Notes: generated by a model not told the origin, from the sequence alone. 39,619 bases of DNA from Acidimicrobiales bacterium (GCA_030447445.1 JAUJOW010000005.1:1-39619); one strand, 5' to 3'. Shown: positions 1 through 8,651, numbered from the stretch's first letter. Program-made: numbers and translations.

Positions 1-1789
1 GCACGCGGGCGTGGTCGAGCACCGACCAGGTGACGCCAGGGTGGCCGTCGGCGAAGCAGAAGTGGGCGAACCCGCCCGTGGGCCGGTACTTCAGCCGCCG
101 GAGGGTCTCGACGTGGTGCTTGATCACCGTCGCCTGGTAGGCCTGAGTGGCCGCTCGCCATGAAGCCAGGTCGGGGTAGTCGGCGGGGGGGACGTGGCCG
201 TCGAAGAGGTCCTTCTGGCAGGCGTGGGTGCGGCCGAGGCGCTCCCAGCCGAGGTCGGGCCAGCGGTGCGGTTCCATGAACCCGTCGGTGCCCGGGACGG
301 CCTGGGCGCCGAACTCACCCACGAAGCGCACGAGGCGGGGGGCGGTGCGGGCCAGCGCCGGCAGGTCCCGCTCGTGGCCGTGGTACCAGCCCAGGTAGAG
401 GTGGCTGTCGGTGCCGTCGAGGTGGGGTGGGTGGGGCAGGATGCCGGAGTGGGCGATGACCGGCCGGGAGGGGTCGGCCTTCTCGAGCGCCCGCTTCACC
501 GAGCGGTCGAGCACCGTCTTGTTCCACGTCGGCAGCTGCTGGGCAGCCATGTACCGGGGACCGAAGGCCCGCAGCTCGACCGACTCCCCCGCCTCCAACG
601 CCAGCGCCAGCGGCTCGTTGTGCCCGCACCACATGGCCACCGACGGGTGGTGGCCGAGCAGGTCGACGGCCTCCCGGGCCTGGCGCGCCGCCTCACGCCG
701 GATGGTGCGGGCGTAACCCCACTGGAGGGGCATGTCCTGCCAGAGGATCAACCCGGCCTCGTCGGCGGCGTCGTAGAGCTCGGGACGGGACACGTGACCG
801 TGCACCCGCAACAAGTCGAGGCCGGCGTCGACGGCCAGCGCCACGTCGCCGGCGAGGTCAGTGGAGGTGGCCTCTCCGAGCGCCATGCGGTTCGGTCCCT
901 GGTTGGACCCCTTCAGGAACATGCGCTCCCCGTTGACCGAGAGGATCCAGTTCCGCATCGAGACATGGCGGAGGCCGGTCCGGACCCGGCGCTCGTCGCT
1001 CGCGACCCCTTGGTCGTCACCGGCGCCGCTGCCCCGGGTCACGGTCACGGTGACGTCCTGGAGGGGTTGGTCGCCAAGGGCGTGGGGCCACCACAGGTTC
1101 GGCTCGGCCACCGTGACGTCCCAGGTGATCTGGTTCTCGCCGGCGGCCAGCGTCCGTTCCTCTTCGTGGTCCACCGTGCCCACCGTGGTGCGCACGGTGG
1201 CCGGCCCGGGCTCGGCGGCGTCGAGCACGGCCCTGACCGCCACCACCGCCCGCTCCGGGGTGGCCTCCCGGCACAGGACCCGGAGGTGGCGGATCCGCAC
1301 TGGTCCGCTGCGCTCGATCCGCACGGGGCGCCATATGCCGCCCGGGTTCCAGTCCGGATCGAGGCAGTCCCAGTGCTGGAAGACACCGGTGATGTTGCGC
1401 TTGGCGGCCCGGTCGGTCTGGGGGGCGCAGGTCGCCTCGACGCCGAGGGTGTGGCCGCGCCGCTCTCGGAAGGCCTCGGTGACCTCGAAGCCGTGAGGAA
1501 AGAAGTACCCCTCGGTGTCGCCCACGTAGGCGCCGTCGAGCCAGACGTCGCCCTGGTAGAAGAGACCGTCGAGGACGAGCCAGGCCCGCTCCCCGGTGTC
1601 CAGGTCGGGATGGTCGAACCGGGTTCGATACAGGAGCGGCCCCTCGCTGCTGGCGAACGCCGGGGTGGAGCGCCAGTGGCCGGGCACGGCAACTGGTTCC
1701 CAGCGGCGGTCGTCGTCGCCGTCCTCGAGCCAGCTCCGGCGCAGGTCCTCGTCGGCCTCCAGGGCGAGCCAGGTGCCGGACAGGTCCAT
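1..1789 (-). CDS. Glycoside hydrolase family 2, beta-mannosidase-like (3' end cut by window edge)
   Basis: The reading frame opens with ATG at 1789 and stays open for 596 codons to the left window edge, so the C-terminus is missing. The N-terminal part (about residues 1-170) is a jelly-roll sugar-binding domain, followed by an Ig-like sandwich and then a TIM barrel. The barrel carries the GH2 acid/base motif WCGHNEP with Glu392 and the nucleophile motif VGEFGAQ with Glu492. WCGHNE and EFG-Q resemble beta-mannosidases more than beta-galactosidases. GH2 enzymes retain anomeric configuration and remove terminal sugars from glycans. There is no signal peptide at the N-terminus (MDLSGTWLALEAD), so a cytoplasmic enzyme acting on imported oligosaccharides is likely. 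A TAGCGT hexamer lies nine bases before the start. Family is secure; substrate is inferred. Confidence 0.9.
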   Translation of the reverse strand, partial: MDLSGTWLALEADEDLRRSWLEDGDDDRRWEPVAVPGHWRSTPAFASSEGPLLYRTRFDHPDLDTGERAWLVLDGLFYQGDVWLDGAYVGDTEGYFFPHGFEVTEAFRERRGHTLGVEATCAPQTDRAAKRNITGVFQHWDCLDPDWNPGGIWRPVRIERSGPVRIRHLRVLCREATPERAVVAVRAVLDAAEPGPATVRTTVGTVDHEEERTLAAGENQITWDVTVAEPNLWWPHALGDQPLQDVTVTVTRGSGAGDDQGVASDERRVRTGLRHVSMRNWILSVNGERMFLKGSNQGPNRMALGEATSTDLAGDVALAVDAGLDLLRVHGHVSRPELYDAADEAGLILWQDMPLQWGYARTIRREAARQAREAVDLLGHHPSVAMWCGHNEPLALALEAGESVELRAFGPRYMAAQQLPTWNKTVLDRSVKRALEKADPSRPVIAHSGILPHPPHLDGTDSHLYLGWYHGHERDLPALARTAPRLVRFVGEFGAQAVPGTDGFMEPHRWPDLGWERLGRTHACQKDLFDGHVPPADYPDLASWRAATQAYQATVIKHHVETLRRLKYRPTGGFAHFCFADGHPGVTWSVLDHARV

Positions 1790-1889
1790 GAGCGGGGCAC
1801 GCTACCGGCGCTGCACCCGCCGCCGCCTCGAGCCCGCCCGCTCCTCCTACGTTGCGCCGGTCCCGCCTGGGTCGCTCGGACGCAGCCGA

Positions 1890-1895
1890 TAACGT
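1890..1895 (+). promoter_or_regulatory. -10 hexamer of hicB (leaderless)
   Basis: TAACGT lies 7 bases before the GTG at 1903. The same spacing recurs at many genes of the window. It favours GTG 1903 over the in-frame GTG at 1894, which would fall inside the hexamer. Confidence 0.5.
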
Positions 1896-1902
1896 GACCT
1901 TT

Positions 1903-2121
1903 GTGAGCAACGCTCTGCGCTTCACCATCCACTACTCCGACGGCGGCGAGGGCTGGATCATGGCGCAGGTCGAGGAGGTGCCCGGGGCTCTCAGCCAAGG
2001 CCGCACCCGAGCCGAGGCACGAGAGAACGTGATCGACGCACTGCGTCTCATGCTCTCGTCCGAGCCCGACCAGCCGGCCGACCCCGATCGCGAGCCGCTC
2101 GAACTCCTCCTGACGTCTTGA
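1903..2121 (+). CDS. hicB: HicB-family antitoxin
   Basis: This 72-residue protein has the HicB partial RNase H-like fold. A beta-hairpin (LRFTIHYSDGGEGWIMAQV) leads to EVPGALSQGRTRAEARENV and then the helix IDALRLML, the classic pattern of HicB/UPF0150 antitoxins. HicB neutralises the HicA mRNA interferase and usually autorepresses the operon. No C-terminal DNA-binding domain is visible, so this is the short HicB type. The stop overlaps the start of hicA. Gene order is antitoxin first, the less common arrangement for this family. The GTG start at 1903 is chosen because a TAnnnT hexamer sits 7 bases upstream. Confidence 0.8.
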   Translation: MSNALRFTIHYSDGGEGWIMAQVEEVPGALSQGRTRAEARENVIDALRLMLSSEPDQPADPDREPLELLLTS

Positions 2122-2312
2122 AACGACGCGCCTTGGAGCGCCACCTACGCAAGCACGGCGCTGAAGCCTTCCAAGAGGGCTCGAGCCACACCAAGTGGCG
2201 TGGCCCGGCCGGCGAGCGCTCGGTCGTCCCGCGCCACAACGAGATCGGCTCCGGTGTGGCGATCGCCATCTGCAAACAGCTCGGCGTCCCGCCCCCGCCA
2301 AACCCACGTTGA
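2118..2312 (+). CDS. hicA: HicA-family mRNA interferase toxin
   Basis: This 64-residue protein carries the HicA double-stranded RNA-binding-like signature. KRRALERHLRKHGAEAF is followed by EGSSHTKW, whose His is the catalytic residue of the family, then a beta strand (SVVPRHNEI) and the C-terminal helix (AIAICKQLGVP). HicA cleaves mRNA in a ribosome-independent way and is held inactive by HicB. The start is a TTG whose last two bases form part of the hicB stop (TTGA overlap), implying translational coupling. The C-terminal tail is proline-rich. A hairpin about 40 bases downstream may end the operon. Confidence 0.8.
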   Translation: MKRRALERHLRKHGAEAFQEGSSHTKWRGPAGERSVVPRHNEIGSGVAIAICKQLGVPPPPNPR

Positions 2313-2350
2313 CAGGGACGCCTCTCCTCGTTGTTCAAGAGATCGGTCGA

Positions 2351-2367
2351 AACCTTGAAACAAGGTT
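2351..2367. terminator. Hairpin between hicA and the convergent gene
   Basis: AACCTTG and CAAGGTT form a perfect 7-bp stem around an AAA loop. It lies between the converging ends of hicA (2312) and the reverse-strand gene ending at 2426. There is no T-tract, so terminator function is inferred from position only. Confidence 0.4.
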
Positions 2368-2425
2368 CCTCCGTAATGAAGGGCGCTTGCACAGGCAGAG
2401 GAGGAGATGCTCCCGCGGCTACTTG

Positions 2426-3271
2426 TCAGCCGGCCTCGTTGAAGGTGGCGGCGATGGCCAGCCCGCCGGCCCCGAGCGTCAGGCCCACCTCGAAGGGACC
2501 CGGCCCGAACTCGATGTGGTTCATGAGTGTCTTCCCCTCCTTCGTGGTGACCGCGAAGGAGCCGTCAGCGGTGACCGTGCCCGTCCCGGTGAGCGTGAGC
2601 GACCCGTGGCCGACCCGGGTGGAGGCGTCTCCGGCGAAGGTGATGGTGGTGTCGGCGGTGGCGGTGAGATCGACGGCATCGAGGGGTTGGGCCAGGCCAC
2701 TCGTGCCGACGGCGACGGGGGTGTCGATGCGGTAGTCGCCGGCCGCGAAGCGGTGGGTGCGGTCGCCGAAGCTGACCGCGGTCCCCTCCCCGTCGACCAC
2801 CACCCGCACGGGCGCGAGGACGAGCCCGCCCGATCCCCCGAGCACCAGTGGGCGCCCGGAGTCCCACTGGATGGTGGCCGGCTCACCCTCGACGATGGCA
2901 TTGCGGATGACCGCCCCGGATCGGCCCAGGCCGGGCTCGGCCACAGCGATGGTGAGCGGCGTGGGCAGCAGGGCGACGGTGGCGTCGACGGCGGTGAGGG
3001 TCGTCACCGTGCCGTTCACCTCGGATCGGCCTTGGGGGACGGTCGTGCTCGCGTTCGGTTGCACGACCGGGTCGTCGACGCCGCCGCCCACTCCCGCCTC
3101 CGGGCCGCTGGTCACGTCGTCCAGGGGTTGGTCGGCTTCGAGCAGGCCGGTGCCGACCACGGTCAGCATGGTCCCGGCGAACAGCACCAGCACCGCCGCC
3201 GTGGCGACCGCCTTCTGGGCCAGGGTCAGCGGGCGTCGGCGGGATCGCGGCGAGCCACCATCGCGCCGCAC
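2426..3271 (-). CDS. Membrane-anchored beta-rich protein of unknown function
   Basis: I do not recognise this 281-residue protein. It starts with a basic segment (about residues 1-18), then one hydrophobic segment (about 19-42, AVATAAVLVLFAGTMLTVV). The rest is rich in Gly, Val, Thr and Asp, with alternating short strands typical of an extracytoplasmic beta-sandwich. There is no lipobox, so it is an N-terminally anchored or secreted protein. The GTG start lies 24 bases from the divergent AAA+ ATPase start, so the two genes probably share a control region. No clear -10 fits this GTG, so the start is less certain than the frame. Confidence 0.6.
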   Translation of the reverse strand: MRRDGGSPRSRRRPLTLAQKAVATAAVLVLFAGTMLTVVGTGLLEADQPLDDVTSGPEAGVGGGVDDPVVQPNASTTVPQGRSEVNGTVTTLTAVDATVALLPTPLTIAVAEPGLGRSGAVIRNAIVEGEPATIQWDSGRPLVLGGSGGLVLAPVRVVVDGEGTAVSFGDRTHRFAAGDYRIDTPVAVGTSGLAQPLDAVDLTATADTTITFAGDASTRVGHGSLTLTGTGTVTADGSFAVTTKEGKTLMNHIEFGPGPFEVGLTLGAGGLAIAATFNEAG

Positions 3272-3282
3272 GATAGCGGCGG

Positions 3283-3288
3283 TAGGTT
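3283..3288 (+). promoter_or_regulatory. -10 hexamer of the AAA+ ATPase gene (leaderless)
   Basis: TAGGTT ends 7 bases before the ATG at 3296. No Shine-Dalgarno sequence precedes the start, which fits a leaderless transcript. Confidence 0.5.
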
Positions 3289-3295
3289 GGCCGCC

Positions 3296-4696
3296 ATGTC
3301 ACGCCCCGCCACCTTGGGCCAGCTCCGCGAGTCGGGCTGGAGGTCGGTCCCGGTGAAGGAGGAGGTGCGTCGCAACGCCATCTCCCTGATCCGCAGCGGC
3401 GAGCCCCTCTTCGCCGAGGTGCTGGGCTACGAGGAGACGGTGCTGCCCCAGCTCGAGAACGCACTGCTGGCCGGCCACGACGTGATCTTCCTGGGTGAGC
3501 GAGGCCAAGCCAAGACCCGCATGATCCGCTCCCTCACCGGTCTGCTCGACGAGTGGATGCCGGTGGTGGTCGGCTCCGAGATCAACGACGACCCCGAGCA
3601 CCCGGTCAGCCGCCACGCCCGTGACCTCATCGCCGAGCGGGGCGACGACACCCCGATCGAGTGGGTGCACCGCGACGACCGCTACGGCGAGAAGCTGGCC
3701 ACGCCCGACACGTCCATCGCCGACCTGATCGGCGAGGTGGACCCGATCCGGGTGGCCGAGGGTCGCTACCTCTCCGACGAGCTGACCCTCCACTACGGCC
3801 TGGTCCCGCGCACCAACCGCGGCATCTTCGCCATCAACGAGCTCCCCGACCTGGCCGAGCGGATCCAGGTGGGCCTGTTGAACGTGCTCGAGGAGCGCGA
3901 CGTCCAGATCCGGGGCTACAAGGTCCGCCTCCCCCTCGACGTCCTGCTGTTCGCCTCCGCCAACCCCGAGGACTACACGAACCGGGGCCGCATCATCACG
4001 CCGCTGAAGGACCGCTTCGGCGCCCAGATCCGCACCCACTACCCGCTCGAGACGAGCACCGAGGTGGCCATCGTGGCCCAGGAGGCCCGCCCCCTCGGCA
4101 CCGAGGACGTCGACGTGCGGGTGCCGGCGTTCATGAACGACGTGGTGGCCGAGTTCAGCCAGCTGGCCCGGCGCAGCCCCCACGTCAACCAGCGCTCGGG
4201 GGTGTCGGTGCGGCTCAGCGTGGCCAACCAGGAGACGCTGGTGGCCAACGCCGTGCGCCGGGCGTTGCGCCTGGGCGAGAGCGTGGTCGTTCCTCGGGTG
4301 AGCGACCTCGAGGCGCTGGCGGCGTCCACGGCCGGCAAGGTGGAGATCGAGACGTTGGAGGAGGGCCGGGACGGCGAAGTGGTCGAACGGCTCCTGAAGC
4401 AGGCCGTGCTCGGCGTGTTCAAGGAGCGGTGCGGCACCGACCGGGTGCGTGAGGTGCTCGGGGCGTTCGACGACGGCACCGTCGTGCACGCCGGCGACGA
4501 CGTCGCCTCGGCCGAGTACGTGGCCCTCTTCTCCGACCTCGCCGGCCTGCGCACCGTGGTGGGGGAGCTGGCCGAGGGCGACGAGAGCCCGGCGGCGGCG
4601 GCCAGCGCCATCGAGTTCGTGCTCGAGGGCCTGCACCTGTCGAAGCGGCTCAACAAGGACGCCGTCGGCGCCCGCGCCACCTACCGCGCCCGCTGA
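3296..4696 (+). CDS. MoxR/Mg-chelatase-like AAA+ ATPase
   Basis: This 466-residue AAA+ protein has Walker A GERGQAKT at 67-74, a Walker B-like strand GIFAINEL at 176-183 (Asn-Glu in place of Asp-Glu), and sensor 1 within SANPEDYTNRG at 221-231. A PLKDRF arginine segment follows at 236-241 and a helical lid after that. The ELPDL and NPEDYTNRG signatures are those of the chelatase-I/MoxR branch, often mis-named sigma-54 interacting proteins; no sigma-54 GAFTGA loop is present. MoxR-type ATPases work with VWA-domain partners to remodel or metallate client proteins. The VWA protein at 6603-8618 is the obvious partner although two genes lie between. Clients are unknown. Confidence 0.85.
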   Translation: MSRPATLGQLRESGWRSVPVKEEVRRNAISLIRSGEPLFAEVLGYEETVLPQLENALLAGHDVIFLGERGQAKTRMIRSLTGLLDEWMPVVVGSEINDDPEHPVSRHARDLIAERGDDTPIEWVHRDDRYGEKLATPDTSIADLIGEVDPIRVAEGRYLSDELTLHYGLVPRTNRGIFAINELPDLAERIQVGLLNVLEERDVQIRGYKVRLPLDVLLFASANPEDYTNRGRIITPLKDRFGAQIRTHYPLETSTEVAIVAQEARPLGTEDVDVRVPAFMNDVVAEFSQLARRSPHVNQRSGVSVRLSVANQETLVANAVRRALRLGESVVVPRVSDLEALAASTAGKVEIETLEEGRDGEVVERLLKQAVLGVFKERCGTDRVREVLGAFDDGTVVHAGDDVASAEYVALFSDLAGLRTVVGELAEGDESPAAAASAIEFVLEGLHLSKRLNKDAVGARATYRAR

Positions 4697-4711
4697 CCCT
4701 GCCGTCTTCGG

Positions 4712-5899
4712 TCACTGGGCCCAGGGCTTGGCGCAGTTCCACACCGCGTCGAGCCGCTCCCGTCGCTCGGCCTGCCAGGCGTCGGGGTCGTCGGCCCGGC
4801 AGCGGGTGTCGATCACCAGGGCGCCCCAACCCGGGTCGAAGGTGAGCTGACCGCCGGTGGCGGCGTTGGGTGTGTCGGGCCTGATGAGCTGGACGTTGAC
4901 GGCGGCGTAGACGAGCTGGGCGACGACCAGGGCGACGAGCAGCTGCGCCCGGTCCCGCAGGGCGACCCCGAGCAGCAGGGCCAGGCAGACGAGGGTCGGC
5001 AGCAGGTGGCCCATCTTCCAGGGGAAGCGCAGGAAGAGCAGCTGTGACGCGAGCAGCCCCGCCGCCGAGAACCGCACCAGCCAGTCGGTCCGCCACCGCC
5101 GGAGCGCGGACAGGGCGGGCGGTACGGCGAGGATCAGCACCACGGCGGCGAAGGGCCCGAAGAAGTAGAGGTCCTTGGCCGCGAAGCGACCGGCCTGCAC
5201 CAGGAAGGTCGACGTCGGCACGTCGTTCTGGGCGAAGGCCAGCGACCCCTCGGCGGCCAGCAGGCTGGGCAGGTAGACGAGGGCGCTGACGGCGGTGGCG
5301 ACGGCGGCCACCACCGCCGCCCTTCTTCGGCCGCCGTCCTCGAGGGCCTCGGCCAGCACCAACGCCGCCACCAGGACCATCGTCGACGCCCGGGCTCCAA
5401 TGGCGAGCCCGGCGAGGGCGCCGCCCACCACCGGCCGCCCATCCCGCACCGCGACCGCGGCCAGGAGCAGGAAGGCCAAGGCCCAACAGAAGTCGACGGT
5501 GGAGGTGGCGGCGATGACGAACCAGGGGTTGGCCACCACCACGGCGGCCACCAGGCCGCGCCGGGGGACCCCCGACCGGCGCAGCAGGGCCACCAGGGCT
5601 CCCACGGCCAGGACGGCGGCCGCCAGCGACCCGAGGTTGGTCGCCACCAGCGTGCCGCGGTTGGCGTCGCGCACCCCCACCGCCGCTTCGTGCTGGGGCG
5701 CGCGGGGGGGGGGGGTGGCGCCTTAGTCACCGTCGAGGTGGGCCCGACCGTCGCGCAGCCCGGCCCCCTCGTGGTGGTGGGGGCCCGGGCCCTGGAGGGT
5801 CCGGGGCACCACGGCAGCGGCGACCAGACCACCGACCACAACGAGGGGGAACCGGCCGCCGCTGGCGCGCCGGGACGGGGCGGTGGCCGGCGCGGTCAA
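4712..5899 (-). pseudogene. Multi-membrane glycosyltransferase-like (PMT/GT39-87 type) gene broken near its 5' end
   Basis: The frame from 5680 to 4712 encodes about 320 residues with seven or more hydrophobic segments, including VATNLGSLAAAVLAVGALVA, ATSTVDFCWALAFLLL and RFPWKMGHLLPTLVCL. This resembles the C-terminal two thirds of lipid-linked-sugar glycosyltransferases of the PMT superfamily. The missing N-terminus sits upstream in the same frame: a TTG at 5899, 7 bases after a TACCGT hexamer on this strand, opens MTAPATAPSRR, TM1 (PLVVVGGLVAAAV) and an acidic loop. An in-frame TAA (5723-5725) then interrupts it, directly beside a run of 12 G (5704-5715). I infer one gene spoiled by a sequence error or a real nonsense event. 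Specificity is unknown. Confidence 0.55.
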
Positions 5900-6127
5900 G
5901 CCCTCGACGGTACCGCCTCGTCCCCGGTGGCGGCCGACGGCGATCCACCCGGAACGGTGGCCATCGTGCGTGCCGTCGCCTGACCGTGCCATGGCGTCCG
6001 GTTCCCGGACGTGGGTGCACGGTGAGGGGGCGGCGAGCGTTCCAAGTGGTGCCGGGCCCCTCGAGAAACCACAGGGCAGGGGAGGGCACCCCCCCACGGT
6101 CGACCGGGCCGGGCCGTCGCACGGGGT

Positions 6128-6133
6128 CATGAT
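6128..6133 (+). promoter_or_regulatory. Possible -10 hexamer of the 6140 gene
   Basis: CATGAT ends 6 bases before the GTG at 6140. It keeps A at position 2 and T at position 6 of the hexamer seen at other starts in the window, but position 1 is C. Confidence 0.3.
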
Positions 6134-6139
6134 CGCGGC

Positions 6140-6559
6140 GTGGCTGCCCGAGGTCCCGCCCGGTACCGGACCCGGGCCGTGCTCGGCGTGGCCGCGCTCG
6201 GGGTCTTCATCGGGGTGCTGGTCGCCTCGTTGGCCTGGAGCGTCCTGTCGTTGCCCCGGACGTCGGTGCTGCGCCGGGTGGAGCAGCCGGCGAGCGTCAC
6301 CTACGAGGACGAGGTCACCCACTGGGTCGTGTTGGTCCGTCGTCGCAGCATCGGCCAACCGGTGGTCGGCTCCACCCGCTATGAGCTCCGCATCGGCTCG
6401 GATCCCGACGGCGGCTACGCCCACGGGGTGGACTTCGACGCCACCGGCATCGACGTCACCCGCTTCAGCGTGGACTGGGTTCCGACCGGGGTGGTGGTGC
6501 GGTTCGGCTCCGGCCACGAGGTCCGGGTGCCGGCCTCCTCGTTCACCGGCGGCCGCTGA
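6140..6559 (+). CDS. Small N-terminally anchored protein of unknown function
   Basis: This 139-residue protein has a short basic N-terminus and one transmembrane helix (about residues 14-35, VLGVAALGVFIGVLVASLAW). The remaining ~100 residues look like a mostly beta extracytoplasmic domain (VTHWVVLVRRRSIG, RYELRIGSD, VVVRFGSGHEVRVP). I recognise no family. It lies between the broken glycosyltransferase-like gene and the VWA gene, reading the same way as the AAA+/VWA pair, so it could be an accessory to that pair, but nothing in the sequence demonstrates this. The GTG start is supported by a weak -10 hexamer 6 bases upstream. Confidence 0.6.
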   Translation: MAARGPARYRTRAVLGVAALGVFIGVLVASLAWSVLSLPRTSVLRRVEQPASVTYEDEVTHWVVLVRRRSIGQPVVGSTRYELRIGSDPDGGYAHGVDFDATGIDVTRFSVDWVPTGVVVRFGSGHEVRVPASSFTGGR

Positions 6560-6590
6560 ACCCGCCGCAAGGACGGCGGGTGCCCACCGG

Positions 6591-6596
6591 TAGTGT
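6591..6596 (+). promoter_or_regulatory. -10 hexamer of the VWA gene (leaderless)
   Basis: TAGTGT ends 6 bases before the ATG at 6603. It gives the VWA gene its own promoter despite its probable functional link with the AAA+ gene. Confidence 0.5.
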
Positions 6597-6602
6597 GCGG
6601 CG

Positions 6603-8618
6603 ATGGCCGCCCGAGTTCGCTACTCCCGCTGGGACGGCACCCAGGTCGGCTTCGAGCTCGACGCCGAAGACGTCTTCAGCGAGATCACCGACGACCTGCT
6701 CTACCACGGAGACCTCAACGCCGCCCTGCGCCGGATGATGCAGTCGGGCTTCCGGGACCGCAACGGCGAGCGCATCCAGGGCATGCGGGAGATGCTCGAG
6801 AAGCTGCGCCGGCGCCGGCGCGACCAGCTCCGCCAGTACGACCTCGGTGGCGTGTACGACGACATCGCCCAGGAGCTCCGGGAGGTGGTCGACACCGAGC
6901 GGGAAGGCCTCGAGCAGCTCGGGCGCGAGGCGCGCGAATCCGGCGACGACCGGCGCCGGGAGATCACCGACGACGTCGTGGCCGAGCGCAACCTGCGCCT
7001 CGACATGCTGCCGCCGGACCTCGCCGGCCAGGTGCGCGAGCTCCAGGAGTACGAGTTCACCTCGTCGGAGGCCCGTGAGCGGTTCGACCAGCTCGTCGAC
7101 CAGCTCCGCCAGCAGCTCATGCAGAGCTACGTCAACCAGATGGCCGGGGCCATGAGCGACGTGTCCCCCGAGGACATGGCCCGCATGAAGGACATGCTGG
7201 CGGCGCTCAACCACCTGCTCGAGTTGCACCGGGCCGGCCAGGACACCGACGCCGCCTTCGGCGAGTTCATGGAGCGCTTCGGCGACTTCTTCCCGGAGAA
7301 CCCTCGCAACGTCGAGGAGCTGCTCGAGGTGATGGCGAAGCGCATGGCGGCCATGCAGTCGATGCTGGCGTCGATGACCCCGGAGCAACGGGCCCAGCTC
7401 CAGGGCCTGTCCGACGCGCTGCTCGAGGACATGGACCTCCGCTGGCAGGTCGACCAGCTCGCCCAGAACCTGCAGGGGATGTTCCCCGGCGCCGGGTGGG
7501 ACCGGAGCTACGACTTCAGCGGCCAGGACCCGCTCGGGTTCGCCGAGGCCGCCGCCCTCATGAACGAGCTCGGCGACATCGACCAGCTCGAGAACCTCCT
7601 CAGCGGCGCCACCAGCCCCGGCGCCCTGGCCGAGGTCGACGTCGATCGAGCCCGGGACCTGCTCGGCGACGACGCCGCCCGCAGCCTCGACCGCCTCGCC
7701 GAGCTGGCGAAGATGCTCACCGACGCCGGCCTGATCGAGCAGCGGGAGGGCCGCTACGAGCTGACCCCGGCCGGCATCCGTCGCATCGGCCGCAACGCCC
7801 TCGAGGACATCTTCCAGAAGCTGGCCCGGGACAAGATGGGACGCCACGAGATCGAGCGCACGGGGGCCGGTCAGGAACGGGCCTACGAGACCAAGCCGTA
7901 CGAGTTCGGTGACCCGTTCATCCTCAACATCGAGCGCACCGTCCGCAACGCCGTCGCCCGCCACGGCTCGGGCACCCCGGTGCGGCTGACCCCGGCCGAC
8001 TTCGAGGTCGAGCGGACCGAGCACCTGGTCCGGTCGAGCACGGTGCTGATGGTCGACCTGTCGCTGTCCATGCCGATGCGGGACAACTTCCTGGCCGCCA
8101 AGAAGGTGGCCATGGCGCTCCACTCGCTGATCTCCACCCAGTTCCCCCGGGACTACCTCGGCATCGTGGGCTTCAGCGAGGTGGCCCGGGAGATCAAGGC
8201 TCAGGACCTGCCCGAGGTGTCGTGGGACTACGTGTACGGCACGAACATGCAGCACGGGTTCCTGTTGGCCCGCCGCATGCTGGCCCAGGAGACCGGCACG
8301 AAGCAGATCATCATGATCACCGACGGGGAACCAACGGCCCACATCACCCGCTCGGGCGAGCCCATGTTCCACTACCCGCCCATCCCCGAGACGATCGACG
8401 CCACGCTGACCGAGGTCATGCGGGCGACGCGGGAGGGCATTCGCATCAACACGTTCATGCTCGACGCCACGCCGTACCTGCAGGACTTCATCGAGAAGCT
8501 GACCCAGCTCAACCGGGGCCGGGCGTTCTTCACCACGCCCGAGACCCTCGGCGACTACGTGCTCGTGGACTTCATCGAGCAGCGCCGTCAGCACCACCGC
8601 GGCCGGCGAGCCGGCTGA
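6603..8618 (+). CDS. VWA-domain protein, partner of MoxR-like ATPase
   Basis: This 671-residue protein has a long helical, charged N-terminal region (about 1-470) and a C-terminal von Willebrand A domain (about 478-660). The MIDAS metal site is complete: DLSLS at 485-489, a Thr in the YGTNMQHG loop, and TDGEP with Asp574. Before the VWA domain, residues around 355-400 look like a winged-helix turn (LAKMLTDAGLIEQREGRYEL). VWA proteins of this type act with MoxR/chelatase-I ATPases, the MIDAS docking to the ATPase or the client. The AAA+ gene lies 1.9 kb upstream. There is no signal peptide, so it is cytoplasmic. Client unknown. Confidence 0.85.
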   Translation: MAARVRYSRWDGTQVGFELDAEDVFSEITDDLLYHGDLNAALRRMMQSGFRDRNGERIQGMREMLEKLRRRRRDQLRQYDLGGVYDDIAQELREVVDTEREGLEQLGREARESGDDRRREITDDVVAERNLRLDMLPPDLAGQVRELQEYEFTSSEARERFDQLVDQLRQQLMQSYVNQMAGAMSDVSPEDMARMKDMLAALNHLLELHRAGQDTDAAFGEFMERFGDFFPENPRNVEELLEVMAKRMAAMQSMLASMTPEQRAQLQGLSDALLEDMDLRWQVDQLAQNLQGMFPGAGWDRSYDFSGQDPLGFAEAAALMNELGDIDQLENLLSGATSPGALAEVDVDRARDLLGDDAARSLDRLAELAKMLTDAGLIEQREGRYELTPAGIRRIGRNALEDIFQKLARDKMGRHEIERTGAGQERAYETKPYEFGDPFILNIERTVRNAVARHGSGTPVRLTPADFEVERTEHLVRSSTVLMVDLSLSMPMRDNFLAAKKVAMALHSLISTQFPRDYLGIVGFSEVAREIKAQDLPEVSWDYVYGTNMQHGFLLARRMLAQETGTKQIIMITDGEPTAHITRSGEPMFHYPPIPETIDATLTEVMRATREGIRINTFMLDATPYLQDFIEKLTQLNRGRAFFTTPETLGDYVLVDFIEQRRQHHRGRRAG

Positions 8619-8651
8619 ACTGGTTCATCGCTCCGCTCCTACCACCATCGG

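Noticed and set aside
194..1897. A 567-codon open frame on the plus strand antisense to the GH2 gene
   Set aside because: It has no family motifs and biased composition, and its codons are the complement of a gene with two complete GH2 catalytic motifs. It is a high-GC shadow frame.
5704..5715. The 12-G run as a phase-variation switch
   Set aside because: The premature stop lies upstream of the run in the reading direction and in the same frame, so changing run length would not restore the protein. Error at a long homopolymer is simpler.
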